From: Bacteroidales bacterium
GTDB taxonomy: Bacteria > Bacteroidota > Bacteroidia > Bacteroidales > GCA-2748055
Length of the DNA: 64,000 bases
NCBI GenBank assembly: GCA_029210725.1
Contig: JARGFM010000008.1
Coordinates: forward strand, 62,001 to 126,000
Direction: 5' to 3'
Each line of letters opens with the position of its first letter. The first letter of the stretch is position 1. Under the pieces are notes generated by a model. The model was not told where the DNA came from. It ran no database searches and saw only the letters and a program-made list of their open reading frames with translations. A program made the position numbers and the translations under genes. Of the stretch, positions 10,901 through 19,864 are shown one piece after another.

Positions 10901-11256
10901 AGGGCGACGGGACCTTCGAGACACTCCCTTTGCCCGTGGAGGCCCAGTTTTCCCCCGTCAGGGATATCCGGGCCGGCGATTTTAATCAGGATGGGATACA
11001 GGACCTGATTCTGGCCGGAAACAATTATTCCACCAGGCCTTCCCTGGGACGGCAGGATGCTTCTTTAGGTCTCCTGATGCTTGGGAAAAAACCACTTGAT
11101 TTCGTCGTCATGGATGCTGAAAAAAGCGGTTTTCTGGTAAAGGGCGATGCACGGAAAATGAATCTGATTGAGATAGAGGATGAAGCGTACCTTATCCTCG
11201 TTCCCAACAATGGAAAAATCGAACTCTTCAGACACGGAAGCTCAGATGAACAGTAG
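7933..11256 (+). CDS. Large FG-GAP/VCBS double-propeller lipoprotein with ASPIC/UnbV domain (paralog C)
   Basis: About 1,107 residues from ATG 7933, one base after the previous stop; the open frame further upstream lies inside paralog B. Signal peptide with lipobox AFAC (Cys17). It has the same architecture as A and B but is more divergent: the first block is YLYFNNGAGVAAGD, the ASPIC/UnbV-like domain lies at about 506-592 (ARGFMSS, HFGMG, VRWPG), and the tail block reads NDFDNNGIPDPI followed by YPIASLDELKRQI. Ca-loop repeats such as DADGDGDLD and DFDGDGDMD are intact. It ends the first operon in TAG at 11254-11256; a weak TAGC/GCTA hairpin with a T-run follows. Confidence 0.9.
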   Translation: MKKSINIFLLLLVAFACSRNESNPLFTSLPPSSTGIGFENLLNETEDFNIIEYLYFNNGAGVAAGDINNDGLIDLYFTANQAGNRLYLNKGDLIFEDITASSGVAGSGDWSTGVTMADVNGDGYLDIHVCTVGDYKGLQGHNQLFINQGDLTFKEESKAYGIDFSGFSTQAAFFDYDLDGDLDMYLLNHSVHTSRSYGMADLRKEEDRWAGDRLYRNENTDGGRVFREVTSEAGIFRSQIGYGLGVNTSDINGDGYPDIYVSNDFHENDYLYINQGDGTFSEQLADMIAHTSRSSMGNDLADFNNDGRTDIMVLDMLPDDPQILKQSGTEDELELFRMKLDYGYAPQYVHNTLQLNRGKGLFSEIGRLAGVHATDWSWSALFCDLDNDGWKDIFITSGIYRRPNDLDYVKYLTGGKRYSPARDTDTLSDRALYERMPLQPDINHVFRNNGDLSFSSMEASWGFDTPGYSNGSTYADLDNDGDLELIVNNINGPASIYKNNSETLPDRHFLTVQLEGSELNRKGIGASVDLYAGGRLQAVQLVSARGFMSSTSEHLHFGMGRDTLVDSLIVRWPGSQKQTLYNLEVDQKLILNISEAKASVHTSESDSPPALFRRTEVPGLQYRHMENNWEDLNREALIPANLSAEGPALAVADVNGDGLDDLFVGGATDQVSGLFLQLEDGTFSPVNSPVLFGDRFTEDVDAAFFDADGDGDLDLYLARGGSEEFTGSPILADRLLINDGQGNFQHSAPGMIPLLMQNSSCVRPADFDGDGDMDLFLGIRSIPGAYGISPEQFILENDGSGRFMPLSPERTGPLQKAGMVTDACWFDYDLDGDPDLAVVGEWMKVSIYQNDQGYFTDITEQSGLAETDGWWNCIKAVDLDGDGDLDLVGGNHGLNSMLKASVKEPVELWLNDFDNNGIPDPILCAYIQGSSYPIASLDELKRQILGIEKRYPTYASFGRQSAEDIFGTENLAKSLHKKAVFFESAVFIKQGDGTFETLPLPVEAQFSPVRDIRAGDFNQDGIQDLILAGNNYSTRPSLGRQDASLGLLMLGKKPLDFVVMDAEKSGFLVKGDARKMNLIEIEDEAYLILVPNNGKIELFRHGSSDEQ

Positions 11257-11425
11257 CATTGAAGGCTATTTTTAATCATTCTAAATTGATGAGAAGCCCT
11301 CCGTTTCTTTGAAAAAAAAGCTATACTTGCTAACGAATGTTAAAGGCATTTGGAGCTAACTAACTAAAACTAAGTATAAACATAAACCAACTTGTATTCA
11401 TTTCTAACCTTAAACTACTTCTATT

Positions 11426-14400
11426 ATGCGTAGATCTACATTGTGGAAGAGTGGCGTATTATCGTTACTCCTCCTTGGCTTTGCGCTGAGTGTCACATTT
11501 GCTCAGCAAAGAACGGTTACAGGTACTGTAACTTCTGAGGATCAAGGAGCGCTTCCTGGAGTTAATATTGTGGTCCAGGGAACCACACAAGGAGCAGTCA
11601 CCGACGGACAGGGTAACTACAGTATCTCTGTTACCGGCGACGATGCCACCCTTGTTTTCTCATTTATTGGCTACTCCACCCAGGCAGTGCCCGTTGGCAA
11701 CCAGACCACCATCAACATTACTCTGGCTCCCGACGTTACCTCTCTGGATGAAATTGTGGTAACGGCTTATGCCACCCAGAAAAAGCAGGACCTGACCGGT
11801 GCTGTGGGTGTTATTCAGGCTGACGAGCTGACCTCGATGCCCCAGAGTAACGTGACCCAGCAGATGCAGGGCCGCGTGGCCGGTGTAACAGTTACACAGG
11901 ACTCCAGGCCGGGACAGTCCGGAAAGGTAAGGATCAGGGGCTTTAGTTCCTTTTCCAACAACTCTCCGCTGTACGTGGTCGACGGGGTACCAACCACCAA
12001 CGTGAACACCATCAATGCAGAAGATGTGGAATCCATGTCTGTGCTGAAAGATGCCGGTGCTGCTTCCATTTACGGATCCAGGGCCTCCAACGGGGTCATT
12101 GTGATCACCACCAAAAAAGGTTCTTCATCCGGAATCAAAGTAAACTACAACATGTACGCCGGTGTGCAGAATGCAGGCTCAGGTCCGGACTTCCTGGCAA
12201 ACGCCCAGGAATACGCGGACATTCAGTGGCTGGTATATGACAACGAAGGAACCGTGGAAGATCACCCCGTTTACGGGCCCTCCACCGCAGCTTCTCCTTC
12301 TTTCCCCAGCTGGGCAGCGGACACCAAGTGGTGGGACGAAGTTACGGTTAAGAATGCCGTGATTCAGAACCACGACCTTTCGATGTCGGGCGGAAACCAG
12401 AATTCGAAATTTTATGCCAGCCTGGGTTATTTCGACCAGGACGGTGTCGTGATGACAAACTGGTACAAGCGTTACAGCGGACGTTTCAACTCCGAATTTA
12501 ATATCAAGGACCGGGTAACCATCGGGGAAAACATCAACGTGGTGCACCGTTCCGACCATGGTACCTCTCCCAACGGTCAAGAAGGCGGAGCCGTGGCCAT
12601 GGGTGTCTACCGTACCCAGCCTATTATTCCCGTGAAATGGACAGGCGCCGACTATGTGGGTCTCTCCCATACCTTTACAGAAGGCGACTGGGGCGGAACC
12701 GGGATTGCTCCCCGTCTGGGTAACGGTGACAACTATGTTGCCAATGCCACCAGGGGCGAAGATAATACCTGGCAGGCCCTTCGCGTATTCGGTAATGTGT
12801 TTGCCGATGTGAAGTTCATCGAAGGCCTGAATTTTAGGACCTCTTTCGGTGGATCCTATGGCACCTCCTATTACAGGGGCTGGAACGGGAAGACCTACGA
12901 AAGTTCCGAGAACACGGCGACTTCTTCTTATCAGAACAGCGCCGATTACGGCGGAGAGTGGACCTGGACCAATACCCTGACTTTCGCCAGGCAACTGGGC
13001 AACCACAATGTTCTGGCTGTTGCCGGTTATGAGGCCGGAAAATACGGAATGGGCCGGAATGTCGGCGCACAGAAAGCCGGTTATTTCTCGGATGCCCTAA
13101 CCTACAGGACCGTAAATAACGGGGCCAATCTTCAAAATGGATGGGGCGGTTACTGGACCCCGAGAACCCTGGTGTCCCAGTTCTTACGGGCCGACTACAA
13201 CTACCTCGAAAAGTACTATTTAAGTGGTACCGTACGTAGGGATGGTTCCTCCGTATTCGGACCGGAGACCCGTTACGGGGTATTCCCGTCTGTATCGGCT
13301 GGCTGGAGGATCAGTGAAGAGTCCTTCCTGGCAGGTGCCGGATTTATCTCCGACTTTAAGATCAGGGGTGGCTATGGAACCATGGGGAACCAGCTGCCTG
13401 TTAACCCGGCCAACCAGTTCTATCTGTATGCTGGAAGCCCTAGGAATTCCTACTACGACCTGAATGGTACCACCAACTCCTCCCTGCTCGGCTTCTATCC
13501 TTCACGGATCGGGAACCCCAGTGCACAGTGGGAGACCAACATTACCATCAATGCAGGTTTCGATGCCCTGCTCTTCGACCGTAAACTGGAACTGAATTTC
13601 GACTGGTATGTGAAGGACAGCAAGGACCTGCTCTTCTCACCCGAACTTCCCGGTACGGCAGGAGCTGCCTCCGCACCTTCTGTGAATATCGGCGAGATGC
13701 ACAACAGCGGGATCGACATCCAGCTGATCTACCGCCAGATCTGGGGTGATTTCAGCCTGGAGGCCAATGCGACCTTCACGACCTACAAGAACGAGATTGT
13801 CAGCATTGCTGAAGGTTACGACTATTTTGATGCCGGCGGATCCAGGATCGGTGCCTTTAACCGGAACATGGTCGGAAACTCCATGGGTGAATTCTTTGGT
13901 TACAATGTACTGGGCCTGTTCCAGAGCCAGGGAGAAGTGGATGGTGCCGCCACGCAGGATGGTGCCGAGCCCGGAGTATTCCGCTATGAAGATGTGGATG
14001 GTTCAGGGGCCATTGATCCCGACGACCGGATGTTTATCGGGAATCCCAACCCGGATTTCACCTACGGTCTGAACCTGGTACTGGGCTATAAAGGCTTTGA
14101 TCTGACTGCCTTCTTCTACGGATCGCAGGGCAATGAGATCTTCAACTACAACAAGTGGTGGCTCGATTTCTGGCCCTCCTTCCAGGGACAGAAGAGTACC
14201 GACCTCCTCTATAACAGCTGGACGCCTTCCAATACCGACGCCACCGTACCGATTGCTTCCAACAAATCCAACTTCTCTACCAACCAGGTATCCAACAGCT
14301 ACTACATCGAAGACGGATCCTTTGTCAGGCTGAAGAACCTGCAGCTGGGTTATACCTTCGACAAAGCTGTTCTGGGCAATGTATTTGCCAATGCCAGGAT

Positions 14401-14551
14401 TTATGTACAGGGAACCAACCTCCTCACCATTACCAAGTACAGCGGACTGGATCCCGAACTGGCCAGTTTTGCCGATACCTTTATGGGTGTGGATGAAGGA
14501 AACCTGCCTGCCATTAAGCAGTTCCTGATTGGTGTGAGCCTTGGATTTTAA
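11426..14551 (+). CDS. SusC/RagA-family TonB-dependent outer-membrane transporter
   Basis: 1,041 residues. Order: signal peptide (about 1-26, cleavage near TFA/QQ), a carboxypeptidase-regulatory-like domain (about 28-105, VTGTVTSEDQGALPGVNI), a plug domain (about 110-235, with LDEIVVTAYATQKK, VRIRGFSS, YVVDGVPT and AASIYGSRASNGVIVITTKKG), then the beta-barrel ending in an aromatic residue (SLGF). This is the standard SusC layout and length: it imports a ligand captured by SusD, using TonB energy. The ligand is not evident. The 169-base leader has a possible -7 element TATACTTG at 11322-11329 but no convincing TTTG at the right distance. The partner susD follows after 28 bases. Confidence 0.96.
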   Translation: MRRSTLWKSGVLSLLLLGFALSVTFAQQRTVTGTVTSEDQGALPGVNIVVQGTTQGAVTDGQGNYSISVTGDDATLVFSFIGYSTQAVPVGNQTTINITLAPDVTSLDEIVVTAYATQKKQDLTGAVGVIQADELTSMPQSNVTQQMQGRVAGVTVTQDSRPGQSGKVRIRGFSSFSNNSPLYVVDGVPTTNVNTINAEDVESMSVLKDAGAASIYGSRASNGVIVITTKKGSSSGIKVNYNMYAGVQNAGSGPDFLANAQEYADIQWLVYDNEGTVEDHPVYGPSTAASPSFPSWAADTKWWDEVTVKNAVIQNHDLSMSGGNQNSKFYASLGYFDQDGVVMTNWYKRYSGRFNSEFNIKDRVTIGENINVVHRSDHGTSPNGQEGGAVAMGVYRTQPIIPVKWTGADYVGLSHTFTEGDWGGTGIAPRLGNGDNYVANATRGEDNTWQALRVFGNVFADVKFIEGLNFRTSFGGSYGTSYYRGWNGKTYESSENTATSSYQNSADYGGEWTWTNTLTFARQLGNHNVLAVAGYEAGKYGMGRNVGAQKAGYFSDALTYRTVNNGANLQNGWGGYWTPRTLVSQFLRADYNYLEKYYLSGTVRRDGSSVFGPETRYGVFPSVSAGWRISEESFLAGAGFISDFKIRGGYGTMGNQLPVNPANQFYLYAGSPRNSYYDLNGTTNSSLLGFYPSRIGNPSAQWETNITINAGFDALLFDRKLELNFDWYVKDSKDLLFSPELPGTAGAASAPSVNIGEMHNSGIDIQLIYRQIWGDFSLEANATFTTYKNEIVSIAEGYDYFDAGGSRIGAFNRNMVGNSMGEFFGYNVLGLFQSQGEVDGAATQDGAEPGVFRYEDVDGSGAIDPDDRMFIGNPNPDFTYGLNLVLGYKGFDLTAFFYGSQGNEIFNYNKWWLDFWPSFQGQKSTDLLYNSWTPSNTDATVPIASNKSNFSTNQVSNSYYIEDGSFVRLKNLQLGYTFDKAVLGNVFANARIYVQGTNLLTITKYSGLDPELASFADTFMGVDEGNLPAIKQFLIGVSLGF

Positions 14552-14579
14552 TGTTTAAGAGAAAAAATTCAACAGAGAT

Positions 14580-16346
14580 ATGAAAAAACTAAAATTTTTA
14601 TCAGTATTTGCAGTGATTGCAGGACTTCTGCTGATGAACTCCTGTAGTGAGGAATTCCTCGAGATCACTCCAAACGGATCATTGGATCAATCTGTACTTG
14701 CGACCTATACCGGTGTGGATGCACTGCTTGTAGGCGCCTATTCCCTGGTGGACGGGGTTACCGGCAGTTTTGGCTGGGATGCCGGCACCTCCGGGTGGGT
14801 TTATGGTTCCATCCGGGGCCTGGAAGCCAATAAAGGTACTGACTCGGGCGACCAGCCGGATATCAACCCCATCCAGACTTACTCAGAAACTTCAACAAGT
14901 CCCTATCTGAACAATAAGTGGCGGGCTGTGTATGAAGGGATCTCCCGGTGTAATTCAACCATAATAACGGCCAATATGGCTGCAGAAGCCGGAACCATCA
15001 CCTCGGATGAGCTGAGCTGGTTTATCAACCAGGCCAGGGCATTGCGTGGATGGTACCACCTGGAAGCCTGGAGGCTGTGGGCCGATATGAGCTCCAATAT
15101 TTATGTTCCCTATGTGGATGAGAACACCGATCAGGCCACTCTGACCAACGATGTGGATATCCGGAGCCTGATTATCGATGACCTCACTGCCGGAACCAAC
15201 CTTCCCAATGATATGGGGCAGGTGGGACGTTTCAACAAGACCGTCTGCCAGTTTTTCCTGGCCAAGGCCTATATGCAGATGTACCGCGACTATAACTCGG
15301 CCCTGCCTCTGTTAAACACGGTGGTGACCAGCGGAACCAATCCTGCCGGACAGGCCTGTAAATTGATGGACAAATACGGGGACATCTTTGATATTGAGAA
15401 CAGGAACGATGAGGAGTCGATCTACACCGTTCAGTATTCGGTAAATGATGCCTCAGGCGGCCGTAACGGCGGATTTGCCGAAGTGCTGAACTTCCCCTAT
15501 AAGTCGGGAGGCTCACCCGGAGGATGCTGCGGATTCTTCTGTCCGACACAGGATTTCGTAAACTCCTTCCGCACCGATGCAAACGGTCTGCCTTTGATCG
15601 ATCTGGCTGCCGGAACTTTCTCCTACAACGACGAGAAGGTTACCAATGACCAGGGGGTTGCACTTGACGCTGTTTACGTGGAGTATGCAGGCCGTCTCGA
15701 CCCGCGTGTTGACTGGTCCGTAGGTCGCCGTGGTATTCCTTACTGGGACTGGGGCATTCACACCGGACAGGACTGGATCAGGGATCAGACCTATTCCGGA
15801 CCTTATAGTCCGAAGAAGCAGGTATACAAGCAATCACAGGAAGGTACTTATACCGAAGTTGGTAACTGGACTTCCGGATATACTGCCAATGGATATCGCA
15901 TGGCCCGTTATGCAGACGCTATCCTGCTTAAAGCAGAATGCGAAGCGATGACAGGTGCCGATGACCTTGGATTTGGCGAAGTAAATGCCATCAGGGACAG
16001 AGCAGCCAATTCGGACGGCTTTGTTTACGAAGATGACGGAGTTACTCCTGCTGCCAACTATGTGATCAGTGAGTATCCCGCAGCTTTTGGCAGTGGTGCT
16101 CAAGCCATGGTGGCCATCAAGTTTGAAAGGAAACTGGAACTGGGCCAGGAAGGCCACAGGTACTATGACCTGCAGCGCTGGGGTGATGTTCAAAGCGAAC
16201 TGTCCCGCATCCTTGCCTATGAGAAGACCATGGAATGGGGGAACGCCCTGTACGGTTCTGCTACTATCGGAGCTGAAGATGTAAACTTCCCGGTACCCCA
16301 GCGTCAGATTGACCTGGCTAACGGAAACCTGATTCAGAACAGGTAA
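14580..16346 (+). CDS. SusD/RagB-family nutrient-binding lipoprotein
   Basis: 588 residues with signal peptide and lipobox MNSC (Cys22). It has the N-terminal SusD-like region (EEFLEITPNGSL start, tetratricopeptide-like helices, ALRGWYHLEAWRLWADM) and the C-terminal RagB/SusD blocks (RYADAILLKAECEA, FERKLELGQEGHRYYDLQRW). It forms the lid on the SusC transporter encoded just upstream and binds the substrate at the cell surface. Gene order and spacing are those of a classical SusCD pair. No glycoside hydrolase, sulfatase or sensor gene is adjacent, so this is not a typical polysaccharide utilisation locus; the linked genes are VCBS lipoproteins. Confidence 0.96.
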   Translation: MKKLKFLSVFAVIAGLLLMNSCSEEFLEITPNGSLDQSVLATYTGVDALLVGAYSLVDGVTGSFGWDAGTSGWVYGSIRGLEANKGTDSGDQPDINPIQTYSETSTSPYLNNKWRAVYEGISRCNSTIITANMAAEAGTITSDELSWFINQARALRGWYHLEAWRLWADMSSNIYVPYVDENTDQATLTNDVDIRSLIIDDLTAGTNLPNDMGQVGRFNKTVCQFFLAKAYMQMYRDYNSALPLLNTVVTSGTNPAGQACKLMDKYGDIFDIENRNDEESIYTVQYSVNDASGGRNGGFAEVLNFPYKSGGSPGGCCGFFCPTQDFVNSFRTDANGLPLIDLAAGTFSYNDEKVTNDQGVALDAVYVEYAGRLDPRVDWSVGRRGIPYWDWGIHTGQDWIRDQTYSGPYSPKKQVYKQSQEGTYTEVGNWTSGYTANGYRMARYADAILLKAECEAMTGADDLGFGEVNAIRDRAANSDGFVYEDDGVTPAANYVISEYPAAFGSGAQAMVAIKFERKLELGQEGHRYYDLQRWGDVQSELSRILAYEKTMEWGNALYGSATIGAEDVNFPVPQRQIDLANGNLIQNR

Positions 16347-16368
16347 TACACATTTCAATCCAAATAAA

Positions 16369-16400
16369 AGGGGCTGTATCAAATGGTACAGCCTCTTTTA
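16369..16400 (+). terminator. Rho-independent terminator after the second susD
   Basis: A 10-bp stem (16369-16378 with 16387-16396, one G.T pair), an eight-base loop and a short T-run. It sits 23 bases after the susD stop and upstream of paralog D, the same position as the terminator at 582-618 relative to paralog A. Confidence 0.75.
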
Positions 16401-16505
16401 CGTTATACCCGCTCGTCGCTTAAAATCTTTACTGTGTAAATATTTGTAGGCATTCTCGCCGGTATAACTTTCAAAATTGCCTATTGGCACAAGCTCTTTT
16501 TTTGT

Positions 16506-16536
16506 TTTGAGGAGGTAGCTTTTTTTTGTTTCTTTG
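16506..16536 (+). promoter_or_regulatory. Candidate Bacteroidota promoter for the VCBS lipoprotein (paralog D)
   Basis: TTTG at 16506-16509, a 19-base spacer, then TTTCTTTG at 16529-16536, which differs at one fixed position from the TAnnTTTG consensus. The start codon at 16570 lies 33 bases downstream. The region is T-rich, so a chance match is possible. Confidence 0.4.
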
Positions 16537-16569
16537 GACACTTCGATCATACAAACCAGTTTATTTGAA

Positions 16570-19500
16570 ATGAGGAATTATCTGCTTCTAGTACTCTCTC
16601 TCCTGCTTGTCTCCTGCAAGGAGGGACCCAGGTTTGAATTGCTTGATCCGGAGCAAACCGGGATCACCTTTAATAATGTGGTGTTGGAGAGCGATTCGGT
16701 GCATGTACTCAACTTTGAATACATTTACAACGGAGCCGGTGTGGGCATTATAGATCTGAACAATGACGGGCTGCAGGATATCATTTTTACCGCCAACCAG
16801 GTGGCCCCCCGTATCTACCTGAACCGGGGAGAGATGAAGTTCGAAGATATTTCAGACAGTTTCAGGGATCTGGACAACGGGCAGTGGTACAGCGGGATTA
16901 CCTTTACCGATATCAACAACGACGGATGGAAAGATATCTACCTTACCTCCACGGCTCATCCGGAAGCGGAAAGAAGAAAAAACCGCTTTTATATCAACCA
17001 GGGACCGCAGGAAGATGGCCGCCTGCTCTTTATCGACCGGGCTGAAGCCTACGGCCTGGCAGATGAGAGTTATTCGGTACACGCTGCCTTTCTGGATTAC
17101 GACAACGACGGGGACCTGGACCTCTACCTGCTGAATAATTTTGTTACCGAACGGCTCTCTGCCAGTTACAGGGCCAAGATCAACGATGGAAGCGCTGTCA
17201 GCAACGATGATTTTTACAGAAATAACGGGGATGGAACCTTTACCAATGTGACCATCGAAGCTGGTATTGTCTACGAAGGCTTCGGGCTGGGACTGGCCGT
17301 GGGAGATGTGAATAAGGATGGATATCCCGATGTATACGTCTCCAACGACTATATTTCCAATGACCTGCTCTATATCAACCAGCAGGACGGCACCTTTAAA
17401 AACGAGATTGCCACCCTGCTGTCCTACCAGACAAAATCCTCCATGGGAAATGACATAGCCGATATTAATAACGACGGCTATCCCGATATCTTTACCCTGG
17501 ATATGATGCCGGAATACTATTATAAAAAGAAACAGACCATCAACGGATTTGGATACATCTACTACATCAATGACGAGAAATACGGATATGAACGCCAGTA
17601 CCTGAGAAACATGATGCACCTGCATAACGGCAAAATCGATGAAGAAATGGTCCCCTACAGTGAGGTGGGCCAGATGATGGGTATTTACCACTCCGAGTGG
17701 AGCTGGTCGCCCCTTTTTGCCGATTATGACAACGATGGGGACAAGGACCTGTTCATTGCCAACGGATATCCCCGGGACATGACCGATAAGGACTGGACCC
17801 GTTATAAAGCAGCTGTATTCGGTTCCATTGCGGACCACAAACATGTCATAGAGAGGTGTCCGCCTTCAAAAATGAATAATTACGCCTTCGAAAATGTCGG
17901 CGCTTATACCTTCAGGGACAACAAACCAGGCTGGTTTGAACCCATCGAGTCCTATTCCTACGGGGCCGCTTTTGCGGATCTGGATAACGACGGCGACCTG
18001 GATTACGTGACCAACAACCTGAATGATGTGGCCTTTGTATATAAAAACAACACCGTTGAAAAAGGAAAAAAAGAAGCCAACTTCCTCCGTATATGCTTAA
18101 AGGGCGATACGCTCAATCCCGAGGCTTTCGGGGCCAAAGTGGAACTCTGGAGCGGAGACAGCTACCAGTTCCAGGAGCATTTCCTCTCCAGGGGCTATAT
18201 TTCCTCGGTGGACCCGGAGGTCCATTTCGGATTATCAAACCGGACCCTGATCGACTCTGTCAGGGTGACCTGGCCCACCAGCGGACTGGTAAGCGTTCTG
18301 AAACAGCTTCCTTCCAACCAGGTGGTGGAAATCGCTATAGAAAGTGCCATTGCCCCCCGGGAACCCTCTGAAGATCAGGATCAAGGCTCCCGGCTGTTTT
18401 CCAGGATGAACGGAGCTATCTCATACAAGCATGAGCAGAACGATGTGATCGATTACTATTTTATGCAGAATATCATTCCCCATAAGTTCTCCCAGATCGG
18501 GCCGCGAATTCAGCAGGGCGACCTGGACGGAGACGGATTGGAGGATCTGATTATCGGGGCCACCAATCTCACGCCCACCCGTGTTTATCTGAAACAGGGA
18601 GATAAGTATGTTCAAACCGAGATGGCTGGTCTCACTACCCGGAAGGACTTTTCTGAATCGGACTTTGCCATCCTGGACCTGAATGGAGACGGACAAAACG
18701 AGATCGTTGCACTGGCCGGCGGGTATGAGAACCGCACCGAAGAGTATATCCATTATTTGTATGAAAAAAAGGGGGACCGCTATATCAGGACCCCCCTCCC
18801 CATTCCTCCCTTCCCGGCCTCTGTAGTCCGGGTGCTGGATTTCGATCACGACGGGGATCTGGATCTCTTTATCGGAGCCAGGATCCAGATGACCCGCTTT
18901 CCCTTCGCAGAAGACTCCTGGCTGCTGATCAACCAGGAAGGCCGCTTTAGTCCGGAGAATTGCCGGAAATTAGACCTGGGAATGGTAACCGATGCCCTGT
19001 GGAGCGACTACGACGGCGATGGATGGGAGGACCTGCTTGTAGCCAGGGAGTGGAACTCCTCCCTGTTCCTGAAAAACATGGAGGGTGAGAGCCTGGTCAG
19101 CCAGGAAATTGCAGTGATGGAACAAATGCATGGGATGTGGTTCTCCGTGGGAACAGGCGACTTTGACCAGGATGGTGACCCGGATTATATCCTGGGGAAT
19201 CTGGGAGAAAACCACCGTTTCACCATCAGCGAAGCATATCCTTTGAGAATCTATGCCTTTGACCTGGATATGAACGGAACCCTGGATCCCATATCTACCG
19301 CCTACTGGAAAGACAGAAACGATGAAATGATCGAATATCCCATCAACTACCTGGATGAACTGGTGGGCCAATCCAACTTTTTTTTAAAGCAATACAAGTC
19401 CTACAAAGAATTCAGTTTTGCCTCCATCCCGGAGATGTTTGATACCGCTACCATGAACAGGGTCGATGAGATTTTTTATATCAATACCGCATCCAACTAC

Positions 19501-19854
19501 ATCCTCTGGAACGAGGAGGAGACCTTCCGGTGGGAAAAACTCCCTGTTGCAGCCCAGGTCGGACCGATCAAAAAGACCATTATACGTGATTTCAACGGGG
19601 ATTCATACCCCGATATTCTAATCGCCGGAAACGATCACACCTTTGATATAAGTACCGGCTATTACGATGCTATCAAAGGGCTCCTGTATATGAGCAGTGA
19701 CGGGAAAGCACTAAACAGGCTGGTCAGCCCTTCAGAAAGCGGGATCGTACTTCATGGAATGGTGGAATCATTGTTATACCTGGATGGGGAATCCCCGCTT
19801 ATTATAGCAGGAATAAACCGCGACAGCGTGTTAAGCTATTCGGTGAACAGGTAA
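16570..19854 (+). CDS. Large FG-GAP/VCBS double-propeller lipoprotein with ASPIC/UnbV domain (paralog D)
   Basis: About 1,094 residues from ATG 16570; an in-frame TTG at 16534 lies in the promoter candidate and would spoil the signal peptide. Lipobox LVSC (Cys16). Architecture as in A-C: first repeat set (FEYIYNGAGVGIID onward), ASPIC/UnbV-like domain at about 503-588 (SRGYISS, HFGLS, VTWPTSG), second repeat set (DLDGDGLED, DFDHDGDLD, DYDGDGWED), and the tail block FDLDMNGTLDPI followed by YPINYLDELVGQ. It is the most divergent of the four. It follows a complete SusCD pair across a terminator, repeating the arrangement at the window start. Confidence 0.9.
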   Translation: MRNYLLLVLSLLLVSCKEGPRFELLDPEQTGITFNNVVLESDSVHVLNFEYIYNGAGVGIIDLNNDGLQDIIFTANQVAPRIYLNRGEMKFEDISDSFRDLDNGQWYSGITFTDINNDGWKDIYLTSTAHPEAERRKNRFYINQGPQEDGRLLFIDRAEAYGLADESYSVHAAFLDYDNDGDLDLYLLNNFVTERLSASYRAKINDGSAVSNDDFYRNNGDGTFTNVTIEAGIVYEGFGLGLAVGDVNKDGYPDVYVSNDYISNDLLYINQQDGTFKNEIATLLSYQTKSSMGNDIADINNDGYPDIFTLDMMPEYYYKKKQTINGFGYIYYINDEKYGYERQYLRNMMHLHNGKIDEEMVPYSEVGQMMGIYHSEWSWSPLFADYDNDGDKDLFIANGYPRDMTDKDWTRYKAAVFGSIADHKHVIERCPPSKMNNYAFENVGAYTFRDNKPGWFEPIESYSYGAAFADLDNDGDLDYVTNNLNDVAFVYKNNTVEKGKKEANFLRICLKGDTLNPEAFGAKVELWSGDSYQFQEHFLSRGYISSVDPEVHFGLSNRTLIDSVRVTWPTSGLVSVLKQLPSNQVVEIAIESAIAPREPSEDQDQGSRLFSRMNGAISYKHEQNDVIDYYFMQNIIPHKFSQIGPRIQQGDLDGDGLEDLIIGATNLTPTRVYLKQGDKYVQTEMAGLTTRKDFSESDFAILDLNGDGQNEIVALAGGYENRTEEYIHYLYEKKGDRYIRTPLPIPPFPASVVRVLDFDHDGDLDLFIGARIQMTRFPFAEDSWLLINQEGRFSPENCRKLDLGMVTDALWSDYDGDGWEDLLVAREWNSSLFLKNMEGESLVSQEIAVMEQMHGMWFSVGTGDFDQDGDPDYILGNLGENHRFTISEAYPLRIYAFDLDMNGTLDPISTAYWKDRNDEMIEYPINYLDELVGQSNFFLKQYKSYKEFSFASIPEMFDTATMNRVDEIFYINTASNYILWNEEETFRWEKLPVAAQVGPIKKTIIRDFNGDSYPDILIAGNDHTFDISTGYYDAIKGLLYMSSDGKALNRLVSPSESGIVLHGMVESLLYLDGESPLIIAGINRDSVLSYSVNR

Positions 19855-19864
19855 GACCGGCCTG

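Noticed and set aside
11308-11329. Promoter for the SusC gene (TTTG at 11308 plus TATACTTG at 11322)
   Set aside because: The spacer is only 10 bases, against 18-21 for known Bacteroidota promoters, so the pair does not form a valid promoter; only the -7-like box remains.
1-16346. Polysaccharide utilisation locus
   Set aside because: There are SusCD proteins but no carbohydrate-active enzyme, sulfatase or hybrid two-component/ECF regulator nearby; the one GH16 gene is more than 24 kb away and not in the same operon.
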